A DNA stretch of 64,000 nt. Origin: Lycocorax pyrrhopterus obiensis. Lineage: Eukaryota; Chordata; Aves; Passeriformes; Paradisaeidae. Each line of letters begins with the position of its first letter. Within the stretch, counting starts at the first letter, position 1. Made by a program: the position numbers and the translations under genes. The stretch lies in contig JACSVZ010000007.1 in the NCBI GenBank assembly GCA_014706295.1, positions 3,543,699-3,607,698 of the forward strand, written 5' to 3'. Under the pieces are notes generated by a model. It was not told the origin of the DNA and searched no databases. It saw only the letters and a list, made by a program, of their open reading frames with translations. This document shows positions 51,854 to 64,000 of the stretch, in pieces.

Positions 51854-51970
51854 GTGGCAGAGGAGACCCAAGAATAAGAGTCCAATTTTCTCAGCTTTGC
51901 TGAAGAGATCTGGGAGAGGAGGCTTGATATCACACGTGGTACAGAATGGCATGTCTCTAGAATGCTGGAG
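51854..51970 (+). other. Candidate exon with good splice sites at both ends
   Basis: The acceptor is a long T-rich tract ending GTTTTGCCCATCTCTGCAG, and the donor is GGAG followed by GTAAAG. The 117-bp segment is a multiple of three and has higher GC content than its flanks. One of the three frames is open through the whole segment, basic at its start (WQRRPKNKSPIFSALLKRSG) and ending GMSLECW; the other two contain stops. I do not recognise the protein. It may be an exon of an unannotated transcript. Confidence 0.22.
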
Positions 51971-53380
51971 GTAAAGGCTTCTAGATCAGGATTTTTGCAA
52001 CTAATTTATTCTTTATATCTTAAATATAGTTGGCAATTGTTGGCAATTTTGGCCTTAGGAAACACAGGTAACAGGAAACAGGAAACAGGTAGCATATTGC
52101 CACGCAAAACATTCAAGAACCTGTGCTCTGTAGTGCCGATCTACCTGTAGATTTGTATTATTGCTGGTCCATCTTTGAGCATTGTGCTGGATTTGGAAAA
52201 CATTTTAAAGTAAATATGGTATTTGTAGAGATAACAATGGTTAAGTTCATGAGGTAAAATATTAATATCTTAAACATTTTTGCATGGCTCTTTATTCTTT
52301 GTGGAGGATTTAGGATCATGTATAGAAAGTTTGCATCTTTGTAACACCCATGACATGACTTCCTAGTTCTGAGTCAGCAGTTACCAAACTTCAGCAAGCA
52401 TTTTTACTTGCACAAGACCATAGGATCACATTTAATTGTAGATGTGCTGATGATTAGGGAATGAGCACACTGCTCAGGCAGTTAGATTTGAATTGAGAAT
52501 TGAGAGGGCATAAAACTCTGTGGTAGTGGTTGTTTAAGCTTCATTAAGAGGAAATGAAGAGTATCATGTCAACCTCAGAGCGTGAGTTGAGCTGTTTCTT
52601 AGCTGCTGTGTAGCTATAGAAGAAGGTCTGGTGAGCTAACACAAATACATGCATTTTGAGTATCATATTATGTCATGAAGATCTCACACATACACAGACT
52701 GCAAAGTTCAGGCTCTAGTACAGACTGCTGTAGTATTGTTCTCTTCCTTAGGGGAAAGGAAGGGCTGCTTCTTTTGCCAGCTCACGTTGTGGTGTGCTGG
52801 TGTCATTAAGTGCTCATTAACAGTGAAACCAAGCCTTGCCAGTGTTTTCCAGGCTTAGACTGGGGTTCAAGCCTCCGAAAAATACAAAACTAAAGATGTC
52901 ACTTTCTTTCTAATGTAGCTGTGGTTGAAAGGTTTGTGTCAGATATTGTGAAATGACTTAACTGACTTAAATATGGAGAAGAAAGCTCTGTATTCAAGCG
53001 GTCTATTATTAGGAAAACATTCCTTATAAAGAGTACAGGTCACCTGTTTCTTTGCTTTCACATGATAAAGTGGCTATGTCATTGGAAATAATGGTACAGA
53101 TTGGCACAAGGTAAATATTCTCAATGTCTTAGGTTGTTCTTACTGCACAGAAACTGAGCACAGATGTGAACTGTAGGAAGGTGGCCAGTGTCTCAGTCAA
53201 TTTGGCAGGCAGTTTCTGGAAAGCCTTCCAGTAGCTGGCAGTTTTGGGTACTGCAAAGGTCAGACATACATTTATTACATAAATACGTATAGCGTTACCC
53301 TTAATAAAATTTTTCTCTTTTCTTTTTTCTCAACTGCTGTTTTAATTTGCAGTGAGGAGAGAGTGGAGAATTTTATGCTG

Positions 53381-53594
53381 TTCTTTTCTTTTCTTTTCTT
53401 TTCTTTTCTTTTCTTTTCTTTTCTTTTCTTTTCTTTTCTTTTCTTTTCTTTTCTTTTCTTTTCTTTTCTTTTCTTTTCTTTTCTTTTCTTTTCTTTTCTT
53501 TTCTTTTCTTTTCTTTTCTTTTCTTTTCTTTTCTTTTCTTTTCTTTTCTTTTCTTTTCTTTTCTTTTCTTTTCTTTTCTTTTCTTTTCTTTTCT
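53381..53594. repeat. TTTTC pentanucleotide microsatellite, about 43 units
   Basis: About 214 bp of perfect TTCTT/TTTTC repeats with no interruption that I can see; the complement is AAAAG. All overlapping open frames (53275-53788, both strands) are repeat translations. The tract is all pyrimidine on the plus strand. Confidence 0.98.
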
Positions 53595-54485
53595 CAAATA
53601 TGTGCATCACTTTTATTAAGCTGCAAATGGTATTTTACATTGTATTAAAGGAAAATCTGCTCTTATGCAGTTTATTGAGGACATATGAAGAATATAAATT
53701 AGCACACAACACTGATAAATATGATAAGGAGTTTCATGGCATTTATATCACAATAAAACTGAATAATATGAATATATTCGCAAGTTAGCAAAACTTTCTG
53801 TGCATTTATGATGCATTCAGGGCCAACTGCATGGATCTGCAAGTCTTTAATTTTTTTTTTTTAGTCTATTAATGATAGTAGTGTGAATTTGGAGGTGGTC
53901 CACTTTTTTTTTTAAGGGAAGTTACTGGGGATAAAATGGATTGTGAGTGGACCTGCCACGTTCTAGATGCAGAAAGGAGTGACCTTTTAAAATTAATAAA
54001 TATCACTTAGTTTAAACTGCTAATGTTCTACGTACATGTTTTGGGTATTGCAAATTTGTTACATTTTAGTAACATATCAGGACAACTTGTGGCTAAGCCA
54101 CAAGCAGCACAGCAGACCACAGTCTTGTTATTTTTCTGTTTTTAAAAGCAGAGCATACACCGATATATCAATGTATAAATAACATCGAAACAGATCTGCA
54201 CAGAAAACAATACCTTTCAGATTTTTTGTTCTTTATAAATAATCCCCATTGAAAACTCTAACAATGACTGAAAGTGCCATGAAAAGGAGCACTTACCAGC
54301 AAATATCCAAAATACACTGGTCTAGAGGATGCACATGTGCTCTTTTGTTCTGGACATACATGCAATTGGTTAGATTGCGTGGTGAAACATTGCCAGGAAA
54401 GCACAAACCATGCTTGAGATTCCAGAAAAAAATTTCAAGTTTTCCTCTCAAACCATACATGAAATTCTTTCACAAAAATACCCCA

Positions 54486-54521
54486 AACCAACCAACCAAC
54501 CAACCAACCAACCAACCAACC
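54486..54521. repeat. AACC tetranucleotide repeat
   Basis: About nine units of AACC followed by an A/C-rich low-complexity stretch to 54560. The Thr-Asn-Gln-Pro-rich part of the open frame at 54249-54620 is this repeat. Confidence 0.9.
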
Positions 54522-55647
54522 CCTCAAAAAACCAAAAAAACAACAAAAAAATTTCCAAACTCTCAAACTCAAAACTTAATTCTGAGCTTGAATCTGTTTC
54601 TTGATGTTTCACAGTTATGATCTTCAGCTTGTGTCATCCACACCTCCAAGGCCCTTCAGGTGTCTGGGTGTATTTTTGTGTGGATGTCTATGGATAAATG
54701 AAGAAGACCTGTCTCTTTCAAAGAGGTAAACAATATGAAGGGACCAGGAATCCTTGTGAAAATGTGTAGACCTGTGAGGAATGAGATGAAGATAGACAGC
54801 AAAAAGAGTTGACTGAGTGCCAGAAAATATCCCAAAGTTTTTTAAGTATGAAATTTGGAGAACATGGGAACTGATAAAAGTCTCTTGGTTCAAGACATTT
54901 AGGATTCAACAGGCCTAAAGATTTGAAAATTGTTTCCAGAAAACAGTTCAGGTATGGAGGAGGAGGAAGAGAGCTTTTGATTATGTAATTTAGTTCCTGT
55001 GTTTCCAGCACCTTTCACAGCTTTCTGGAGCAGTCTTCTTTGGGCTGCACTGCAGTAAGTCTTTGTTGGCTGCAGGCACAACCACCGATGTCTTCAGACC
55101 GAGCTGAGTTTCTTTCTTCCCATTGTTCTTTTGGTAATTATTGCCTTTGGATTATAAATGGCTCAAGAGCATTCCAAAACTTCAAAGAACTCTTTTACTG
55201 CTACTGCAATCTATACACGGTAGGGCTTGATGGGGAATGTGAGATTCGTTCTAGGAACATTAGCTTTTGTATATTGTTATTATTATCTATAGAGGTAGGA
55301 TGAATTTTGCAGCCATCATTCATCATGGTAGAGATCTATCATCCCATAAATGGTTTCACTGAAACTATGGAGTTATTCACAGAAGAGAATCAGCATACAT
55401 CTAACATGTTTTTACTATCAAAAACATGGTTAAAAATGTGGCATTATATGTTCTTGAACAACATCTGGGGCAATCCTGGTTTCATTGAAAAAGTCTTTAA
55501 CTAAGATTGATTTTAATTCAAACTTTCATCTGTATCCATGTTGGTTATTAAAATATATCTGATTTCTCTCATTTCTATACCAAATGGATTTAAAGTGAGT
55601 TCTCCACTCTGCATCTGCACACTGCTGTGCACATAACAGAAAAATAT

Positions 55648-55666
55648 GAGCTCCCTCTTGTGGTCC
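55648..55666 (-). promoter_or_regulatory. CTCF-like motif, reverse orientation
   Basis: On the minus strand GGACCACAAGAGGGAGCTC matches the long vertebrate CTCF motif at 14 of 19 positions by my alignment, with the CCAC, AG and GGG parts of the core intact. The motif points towards lower coordinates. Confidence 0.38.
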
Positions 55667-58600
55667 AAAAAACCTTCTCTTTCCCCAAACTGAACCAAGA
55701 GGACCCTGAACAAAGCAGTTCAAATATTTCAAGTTTCTTGTATAATTCCCGGACTTCATTAAAGCGTAAATCTCTTATGTAACAGTATTAGTGAGACATT
55801 TAAAAGCATGGCACAATAAAACTAAAAAAAAAAAAAAGATAGGGCTAGGGTCATTCTAACAAGAAAATAAAAGCCTCTCTAAATACATCATGTTTAAAAT
55901 ACTGAATAATAATGCCAGATATGCAAGTATAGAGTTCTTAGTCTAATAGAACATATTTTTTAGCTATTAAAATAGAGAAAAGAAGCCTGTTCTCGATAAG
56001 ACAGAAAGAATAATTTTACAACTTCTGGGATGACAGACATTGCAAAATAAGATACTCATTGCAGGTACTTAAAGATGGAAAGTTATTAGAAAACTGTGTA
56101 GAAAAAGAGTCTTCTCTCACAAAAATAATTCAGGAAGCAACAGCTTCATCAGTAATACTATTTTACAGGTTTGCAGCCCAAGAGTCTGCTTATAACTGCT
56201 CCTTGTGTATCAAGATTGCTTGTGTTCCTGGTAATGAATCAGATCGGAAACAGCTTAAGGGCACTGAAATCGTGGCTTCCTTAGTCTGTACATGATGCTC
56301 TTTTTAAAGGTTGTTAATGTCATATGGTTCTTGCTGTAAGTTTCCAAAACAGGAGAAAACTAGAAACTTAGACTCACTTGATTTCAAATGACATACAAAG
56401 GTATAGACTCCTGTGTCAACTAGATACATTGTTTTCTAATCTGAGATTTTAATTTTTCAGTAACTAAGTTGTGTATTTTTAGAAAAGTCTTTATCAACTA
56501 ATGGTAAGCAAGGTTCTGTTTTGACTGCTGCAGTGATTATGCACACCTAATGATTTTTAGAATGACATCTTAAATGGTTTATTTTGGATGGTCCTTTTAA
56601 CTATTTTAGATTACAGTGAGAAATGCTGAACATCAGCTTTTGCATCCTATGATCAAGTGTTGCAAAGGATCTCTCCTCGAGGAGCGAAGAGACAGCAATC
56701 TTGTTGCCATCTGTGTGATTTCTTTAGTTTATCTGGGAAGCACTCCAGGAAAAACAAGGTCAGAAGGTATTCCCTGAAAGGGGTTATGCGTACACAAGGT
56801 GACAGCACACCTCCTCGTTGCTGAATGAGAGATGGATTGGGATTGTTCATTAACCTTTTACCAAATGTCATTTCTTTGACCGATGACAAAAGTTGCACAA
56901 GAGTCAGAGACCTTAGAGAGAACTGAAGAATAATCACAGTGGAAGAAGGGAATTGGAAGACTTTGCTTGGAAAGTGTAACTTATGACCTTTAATAATTAG
57001 ATTGAAAGCATGCTGGTATGATACCTTTGTTCTAGACTAGGTTTGCTGGCACGTGAGCATGGATTTGATTATATTCAGGAAAAATTGAAGCTACACTTGT
57101 GAATGTTATCTGCTGAGGTTCTTTTGGTGGGGAGGCTTTTAACAACAGTGGCTGTGTGGAGATTAAATGAGCAGTAGTGAGTACTTCTAATAAAAAAGAA
57201 GAAAACACGGGAGCATCTACTCACAGAGACAAACCTATTTATCATCTGAGAACTAATCTTATAGAGAGCAAAGATGGAGACAAATAAACATCTCTGCTTT
57301 CTAGAGTGCAAATAACTTGTCAAGCTGTCAAAGAGAATGTTTTTACCATTTATCAGATTGTTCTATTCCTTGAAATGCTTAAACATTCTGTCAATCACAT
57401 TTGAACCCACTTGTATGGTTTTCAAACATTCTCTAGCGTACCTGCAAGAGAAGGGCTTTAAGAAATGGTGATTTCCTTTAAAGCATAGTTTACTTTAACA
57501 GGCACTTTCCAATCCATATGTGATTACAAATTTCAAAGGATTATAGGATGATGAAATTTTAGCTGGAGAAATCCATGGATAAACATACTGGTTTTTATTA
57601 CTTTTTAATTACAAAATTAGAATATTTTTGCTTTCCTGGAATAGCAGTTTGGACATCCTAAATAACTTTGTTAATTCACACTTCGTTTTCCTGCTTTTCC
57701 ATTTGTTAATTTGTTTTATTTCCTATGTACTTCAGTTCATTTGGTCGTTTTTTGTCTTTCTTTTCTTGGTCTTACTTCCTTAACTACCACACCATATGAA
57801 GCCAGGGAAAACCTCACCAGCTCATAGCGTTGCTTAGCAATGTCATGTATCTCTTGCTGTCTGTTGTGAAGCCATGGCATCCTGGTCTTTCAACAAAGAC
57901 TGCTATATCACTGCTTTGCTATAGGTTCCATTTTTTCCCTGAGATTTCTGATAAGGGATGATGTGTCTAGACAGAGTACATAAGAGATTACCTTCTATCC
58001 ATTATAATATAATTAGATCAAGCCATACCAAAGCTCACCAAGATTTTATGTTTAAAAGGTCAACAGCTTTTATTCCATTTCTCAAAGATAAGCACCTTAC
58101 ATTGGGCTTAATATGTAGAGTGCTGTGCCTGAAAGAAAAGGAGCTTCAAAAGATTTCTACTCCTATTATATCATTCAAAATAGACATTTGATACTGTAAT
58201 ACGTCCATTTTAACTTCCGTGATTCATGGAGCTAGAGATAAAAATAGGTCAACTGTGCCCCTACTGGTTCAGGATTATTCCCTGAAATACATTTTCTATT
58301 TCTAAGTCCAGAGTAGATTTAACTATCTCCAGTGAGGATTTACATTTATTAAACTGGAGGGCTGTTCTTCGGTGGTCTTAATACATTATCATTTATTATT
58401 TGTGTTATGGCAGCAATTGGAGAGCTCAACTGAAATTAGAATCCCACTGTGCAAGGTATTCTACACATTGAATGAAGTAATTTTTGCCCTGAAGGGTTTA
58501 CAGTCTAAATAGATAAGAGAAGATTGAGAAAGTGGCCATAACAATATCCCCATTTTAGCAAAGCACAACTGAAGCAAAGAGAGGTGAGCTTCTCCTTGGC

Positions 58601-59259
58601 TTGCTGATAATATGTACATAACAGACCTGGTAAGTGACTTCTTAGTTGATGTAAGTAGATCTGCTGCATTCTAGCCTTATGCATTACCTAGAAACAGGTT
58701 TTTGCATTAAAGATACTCCTCAAGGTTTTGATTACTAGATTTTTTTCTTCTCTAATCTCTTGCCTCTTTTGGGATTTATGATGTTCATTAAATTACTTTG
58801 AATTATATAATTTTCAATGTTAGATTGTCCTGCTCGTTAACTGTATCTCTCAAACATCAGAACAAACTGAGCACATAACCCATGTTTTTAGAACTCCCTC
58901 CATTGTTCGCTGAACAACTTCTTGAGTTTTAAATTTTTTTCCCTTTTCTGTGCCAGCTCCTAACTCTGCTCTGAGTTCACTATATCTTTCTTTAGCTTTA
59001 TAATTCAAATTTCCCACCATTGATTGCAATATTACTGAACAGTTTTGCCAAAGTTCTACAAAACAGAAAAGCTGGCTTATTTTTCCCATGTTATCATTGG
59101 CTGCCGTATTCTATAAGTGGGGATATTTCTCCTAGCAAATATTTCTCTGCTTTGTAAAGATCAGTATGGCAAATCCTAGTGAAAGCAATACAGCATGGTT
59201 CTAAACAGCTTAGTGTTATAAATCTAGTATGTCAAATTCACAGACTCTTAGAAACAAAC

Positions 59260-59746
59260 TGTTGTGGTTTAACCCCGGATGGCAACCAAGCCCAACACAG
59301 CTGCTCACTCGCTCCCTGCAACAGTGGGATGGGGGAGAGAGGTGGAACAGTAAAAGTGAGAAAACTTGTAGGTTGAGACACTTTTGTAGGTAAAGCAAAA
59401 GCTGCATACGTAAGCAAAAAGCCCCCAAGGACTTAACTCCTCTCTTCCTGTGGGCAAGCAGGAGCTCAGCCATTCCCAGGAAAGAACAGCTCCGTAACAC
59501 GCAACTTGATAAGACAAATGCCATCACTGAATGTTTCCCCTTTCCTCCCTTTTCCCCAGCATTCCATGCTGAGCATGAGGCTGATGTGGTCTGGAATATC
59601 CCTCAGGTCAGCTGGGGTCAGCTGTCCTGGCTCTGTCCCCTCCCAACTTCTTGTGCACCCCAAGCCCCTTGCTCATGGGGTGGGGTGGGAGACAGAAAAG
59701 ACCTTGACTCTGTAATCACTGCTCAGCAAAAATGAAAACTAACACA
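59260..59746 (-). mobile_element. Solo LTR C, minus orientation
   Basis: About 487 bp. On the plus strand it starts TGTTGTGGTTTAACCCC and ends AAACTAACACA. Further family blocks are GTGGGATGGGGGAGAGAGG, GTGAGAAAACTTGTAGGTTG, GGAATATCCCTCAGGTCAGC and CTGCTCAGCAAAAATG. These agree with a common avian retroviral LTR that I know by pattern, which reads on the minus strand here. TATA and poly(A) signals appear decayed. Five bases on either side (CAAAC and GATTA) do not match, so no target duplication is visible and the copy is probably old or was rearranged. Open frames inside are not genes. Confidence 0.78.
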
Positions 59747-62700
59747 GATTATAATACTCAATTCAAAATACAATCACCATCTATGAAGAAAATTTACAAG
59801 ACAAGCACACAAACGTTTCATTTAGGCCAATGAAATTGAGAGCACCTCTTCAGCACTTACGGACAAGTCTTGTTTTGCTGGCATATTTTCTTTATTAGGC
59901 TTTTTTAGGAGGGTGATGGTGATTTGGGCCATGGTGATCTGCATCATTGCTTGTCTGACAGTGGATTTTGAGACACACCTGAAATGTTCCGTCTTAAACA
60001 CTTCAAGAACATAATTTCAATAAAAATATAGTGTTATGCATGCTCTTTCTGTGGTATCTGGTGAAGAGATCATAGAATCATAGAAAATCCTGCTTTGAAA
60101 GTGACCCACAAGGATCATTGAAGTTCACCTATATGTCCTTTTGGAAAACAGGCTTTCAATTTCTAATTAGCTTTAACAGTAACAAAAGAAACTAACAAAA
60201 CATAGAACCAAACATCCCTTCCTAACCCTCTTGTACGTGTTTTCCACAAACTATCCTTTTTTTGCTCCTCAGTTACTGAAAATATTTACAGCAACCTCTC
60301 CTTTAGTATAGCATTCCTTGGGGGGCAGCAATGCTGCAAAAGGGAGTCTTTTCATGTTTCAATTAATATTTTTCTCTTCTTAGTTTGGACTATTGCATCT
60401 ACCCCATCTCAGCCAGCCAACACTGTATTTTGTGATTTAACATTGAGACAACAGAAGAGAAAATGGCAGCAGATTTCAATATGTTAGCAGCAGAAAGAAT
60501 GCTAACAGCTCACTATTTGGGGGAAAAATAGAAGCCAGTGTCTTCAGGCTCAGACATCTGTTTCATATGATTTGCCAAGAAATACCATAACTGTGAGCTC
60601 TAGTATCATTAATTAACATAACATAGCTAGTATTGAAGTGATGGTTTTAAGAGATTAAAGAAAGTACATGTTACTGGTATATTTTGTATTCTTTCTCATA
60701 AAGTTACTTACTTTGCTAATTTTCATTACTCTTCTTCATAATTGCCACTAAGAACCTATTTAATAATTTGTTTGTTTTTCTCATGATGATGCCTCAAGGA
60801 TGGATGATCTGCATCTTCTCAATCTATAAAGAGCTACTGAAGGGCAATTAGCACTGTCAGGCCTGCTTACCAGCCACTGATGCAAACTTTTGTTCTCCAG
60901 CATACTTGTTTGTTAATCAGTCAGCTTCATCCAAGACCGTGATGCCCTCCAGCCAACAATAAATAGGTAACCAGCACAACACAACTGTTGTACCAACTGC
61001 GCAAATAAGCAAGGAAGTGATTGCTTTTGATTGTGCTTTAGTTCCTTATACTCTTTACACTGCCTGCAGTAGAGGATTTACGATTTAGGATGGTCCTAGA
61101 GTGGTAGCTGTGTGCAGCTCAGCCACTAAACTGGAATAAAGGGCAGAGCCAAAAATGAACATAAAATATTTATTATGTGTACAGGTTGGCTTTTATTCTC
61201 AAGAGTGCCTTGTTTTCCTGTTCTTCTCTTTCCTGGAGTAGTGCCTCAGATGCAAAACAAGAAAGCTACAATTGAGTCTACTCAATTGTACCAAGGCTTA
61301 CTCTTGTCACATGAGTGACATATTCCATGTCTTCCTCATCCATCCCTTGTGTGTGGGTGTATTTATTATCTGCTTAGTTCAGTCACTCCACGTCTATCAT
61401 ATGTTGCCCCCCATAATTCTGTCTGCTTCATGGGTTAGTCAGATTTTAGGGGTTAGTTAGAAATTTAATGTTAACTGACTTCTATTTTTTCATTTTAGTA
61501 AGAACGTTGCTGGTACATAAAGACCATAAAAAAGAAATCAAATTGAATCTACTCTGAGGTCTTCAAGAGCTGAGTAGCCTGTGTTATTAAAAATAATGTA
61601 AAATATTTTGGGTTTTTTTAATCTTGTATTTTATAGACTATTTTTTTAAAATTCTAATATGAAAAAAATATCTAATCACAACAGTTATTTTCAGTAGGCA
61701 GCAAATATTGCAACAACAGTGAAGCCCCAACTGACAATCATACTGGGCCATTTTTTTCCTTGCAGTAACCTGTCATTCCTTGTTAGTTATTTACTATTTT
61801 TCAAATATGGTGAGGTTCCTATATTGCTATTTTATCTTACATAGAATATAGGAAATTGCAAATATTGTAACATGGATTAAAATCAGATGAAAGGGAGCTA
61901 TATGTATTTTTTTCAATGAGATTTCAAAATCTGCATGATCTGTCATACATACCTGAGAAGTGAAACCACATAAAAATTATTAATTTCAGCATCAGCATTA
62001 GAAAAGAACCCTGCTTACTCAAGGACATTTTGATTTTCATAAGACCCAGACCATGAATTTTAAGCTGAGTGTGAAGGTTTACTAGCCTAACTTCCTGTGT
62101 AGACATACTCAGGATTACAGCTTTGTGTTATAACTGATCTAATAAAACACCACGTTGTTATCAAAATGGTGATTGGGCTCAGATGGCTGCTGCTTGATTG
62201 GGTGTAAGGAAAGCAGATAGATGGGGATGGCATGAGCTGGGGTGCAGCAGAACATCCTTCCATGACCACAGTGAGATTTAGATTAGTTGAGTTGTATCTT
62301 TGAACTTTCTTCATGTTCTGACATGGAGGTGCTGTTTTCATTTTTGTTTTGTTATTCAAAAATCTTCCTGTGTGGTACAGGAAAAAAATCCACGCAAAAA
62401 AAGTTGTTTATACCTGATTTTATGCCTCTGCTGGTAAAGAATAACAATTTTTCCTTAGGTGGTTAAGCCCTGCTATTACCTACAGTGCACTACTAACAGA
62501 ACTAAAGAATTTCTACCAAATACTGGCAGATGTGGTAATAAGGATTCTGGTAACCACCAAAATGGGAGAGAAAGAATGAGCCAAAAATTAGGGATTTGGA
62601 AGATCCTGACTCAATGTTGGCTATATAGACCATATACAGATGTATATAGCAATACAGGCTATCCTACAGATTTTCTGGGTTGTTCTGGAAAAATATGCTA

Positions 62701-64000
62701 TGTTTTTCTGTCTGTCTGAATTATTGATGGTTTTGTAAAACATCAGTAATGGGACCCTCAGCAGGTTAGATGATAATAATTAAACAAACCAGGAAGTTGT
62801 CTTGATTTTTTTTTCTGAATTGATATAAAGATAGCTTGACCATTTTATCGAAACATGTGTCATTATAAGGCATATGTGTATATCCTTGTCCTTGACTAGA
62901 GATAGTGGCGATGTGTGAAACATACTGGAAAAAGGAAGCATAGGCTATGACAGCTGTATTAATAGAGTTGAAAGAAAGAAATAAAATAAGGAGACAGTAT
63001 CTATTTTTTTCAAAAAGAATTGAAAGCTATAGTTCATTTTGTATATGATAGTTCTGGTGGAAGTATCCTTGATATCTTAGAGTTTAGGCTATAAATCATT
63101 AGACAGATTTGTCCATTTTCATTAATGTATTTATGTTGCATTTGAACATTGTTACATGAAGGCATGCAACTCAGTGGGATTCATCAAGAGTCTTTGCAGT
63201 TAGCTCACATAAAGAAGTTCTTTTTCTTTTGGCCCATCATCAGGCCTGAGTATAGTGTCAGACATCTGATTAACACAGAAAATCATAGGCTTGCTGAATC
63301 ATTTGATATTTCTTGGAGAATAAAGGGGACTATAAAATAGAACATGAATAATTCATGTACAGGACTATCCAAAGTCATTTTCTGATGATGTGATTTCTCC
63401 CTCTTTTCAGAACTGAACTTTGCTTTTAAAAGCCAGTGTGATAAAAGTGTGTTTCTGTAGTGTGGAGACATCTTCCTTTTCAAATATTTATCTTATAAAG
63501 TAGAAGTGTCACAAATGTTGAAAATAGGAAGAAGAAAGACAAAAATATATTGGAATTTCTTTACCAGAGAGAACTGTAGGGTGTGAAAATAAACTGACTT
63601 GTTATTTCAGGAGATTTAGTCATGACAGTAGAAAACTATACTTTCAGTGGAGGGTACAACTAATTTTTAAGAGCATCACCCTGTCACAAAATGTAAACTG
63701 AGAACTTGGCACGGTATTTTTCTTCTGCAGAGTGCTTTGTAGGAGATGAAAAATAGAATCCTCCCCAGTCTGCTTCATTGCCACATTTAATAGGCTGTGC
63801 TGGGGTGCTAAGAAATACAATCTGGAAAATTTTTCTCGAGTGGTTTAACATGTTAAAGTCCTGAGTGTTTTTTTCTGCTGACCATCTCGTCTCTAGGTTA
63901 TCATCTCCATTTCAGTATTAGCAGACAAATAGACTTAAGCAGATGAAGTCTATTACTATCCTTGCCCTTCTTATTTTCCAGGTTCTGCCTCATTTTTGGG
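59747..64000. other. AT-rich single-copy DNA, no gene seen
   Basis: Apart from a small CR1 tail at 60.07 kb, I see no recognised element or exon to the end of the window. Confidence 0.55.
60070..60160 (-). mobile_element. CR1 LINE, short 3' tail
   Basis: GATCATAGAATCATAGAAAA is the terminal octamer repeat in reverse, followed by a block containing GTGACCCACAAGGATCATTG, a CR1-X-type 3' end. Similarity ends by about 60160. The same tail type is found in the SINE at 26.5 kb. Confidence 0.8.

Larger units (their letters stand above)
47672..53380. other. AT-rich DNA with two candidate exons, otherwise no gene seen
   Basis: About 5.7 kb without recognised transposons. The only stretches with coding-like signals are those at 50.66 and 51.85 kb. 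Confidence 0.5.
53595..59259. other. AT-rich DNA, no gene seen
   Basis: Contains the AACC repeat at 54.49 kb and a CTCF-like motif at 55.65 kb. The open frame at 56059-56295 (78 codons) has mixed composition but no recognised domain or splice support. Confidence 0.5.

Noticed and set aside
53275..53788. Lys/Glu/Arg-rich and Phe/Ser-rich open frames
   Set aside because: They are translations of the TTTTC array in different frames and have no stops because the repeat has none.
54249..54620. 123-codon open frame with a Thr/Asn/Gln/Pro repeat
   Set aside because: The repeated part is the AACC microsatellite, and the rest has no recognised domain.
55815..55837. AATAAA followed by a run of 14 A, as in a processed retrocopy
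   Set aside because: The signal is only a few bases from the A run, no upstream coding sequence is recognisable, and such retrocopies are scarce in birds.
56059..56295. 78-codon open frame with mixed composition and an AG before it
   Set aside because: No recognised family, no pyrimidine tract and no donor site. Frames of this size are expected by chance in 64 kb.

Overview
The window is AT-rich vertebrate DNA from a bird, most likely a songbird. The bird assignment rests on at least eight CR1 LINE fragments in both orientations and on several avian-type LTRs. The songbird assignment is an inference from a tRNA-Ile-headed, CR1-tailed SINE at about 26.43-26.55 kb, which matches what I recall of the zebra finch element TguSINE1, and from LTRs that look like passerine ERVL-type elements. 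I found no recognisable host protein-coding exon, no functional tRNA or rRNA gene, no CpG island and no CRISPR array. The window reads as intergenic or deep intronic sequence.

Layout. 1-16.6 kb is mostly single-copy AT-rich sequence with two short CR1 tails (1.93 and 6.06 kb), a poly-T run, and TAAT-rich stretches near 0.48, 7.2-7.5, 9.6-10.0 and 12.8-13.2 kb that look like conserved non-coding DNA. At 16.66-17.60 kb lies the longest CR1 copy, which holds a broken end of its reverse transcriptase. A CR1 tail follows at 19.25 kb. At 25.1-26.9 kb is a compact island of four insertions: a solo LTR with TATA box and poly(A) signal, a CR1 tail, the SINE, and a GC-rich candidate LTR. At 31.99-33.07 and 38.74-39.81 kb are two nearly identical solo LTRs of about 1.07 kb in opposite orientation, forming a large inverted repeat around 5.7 kb of mostly unique sequence. 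A CR1 tail lies at 40.59 kb, an LTR with a perfect 5-bp target duplication at 47.03-47.67 kb, an uninterrupted 43-unit TTTTC array at 53.38-53.59 kb, a further LTR at 59.26-59.75 kb and a small CR1 tail at 60.07 kb.

No set of genes works together here. The content of interest is mobile-element history and possible regulation: inverted LTRs that could fold or recombine, a mutated CR1 active site, a long pentanucleotide tract, two CTCF-like motifs in convergent orientation about 41 kb apart, and two stretches at 50.66 and 51.85 kb with good splice-site context that could be exons of an unannotated transcript. I did not see a convincing new biological system. Repeat family names are from memory, and element borders are by eye unless a target duplication is cited.
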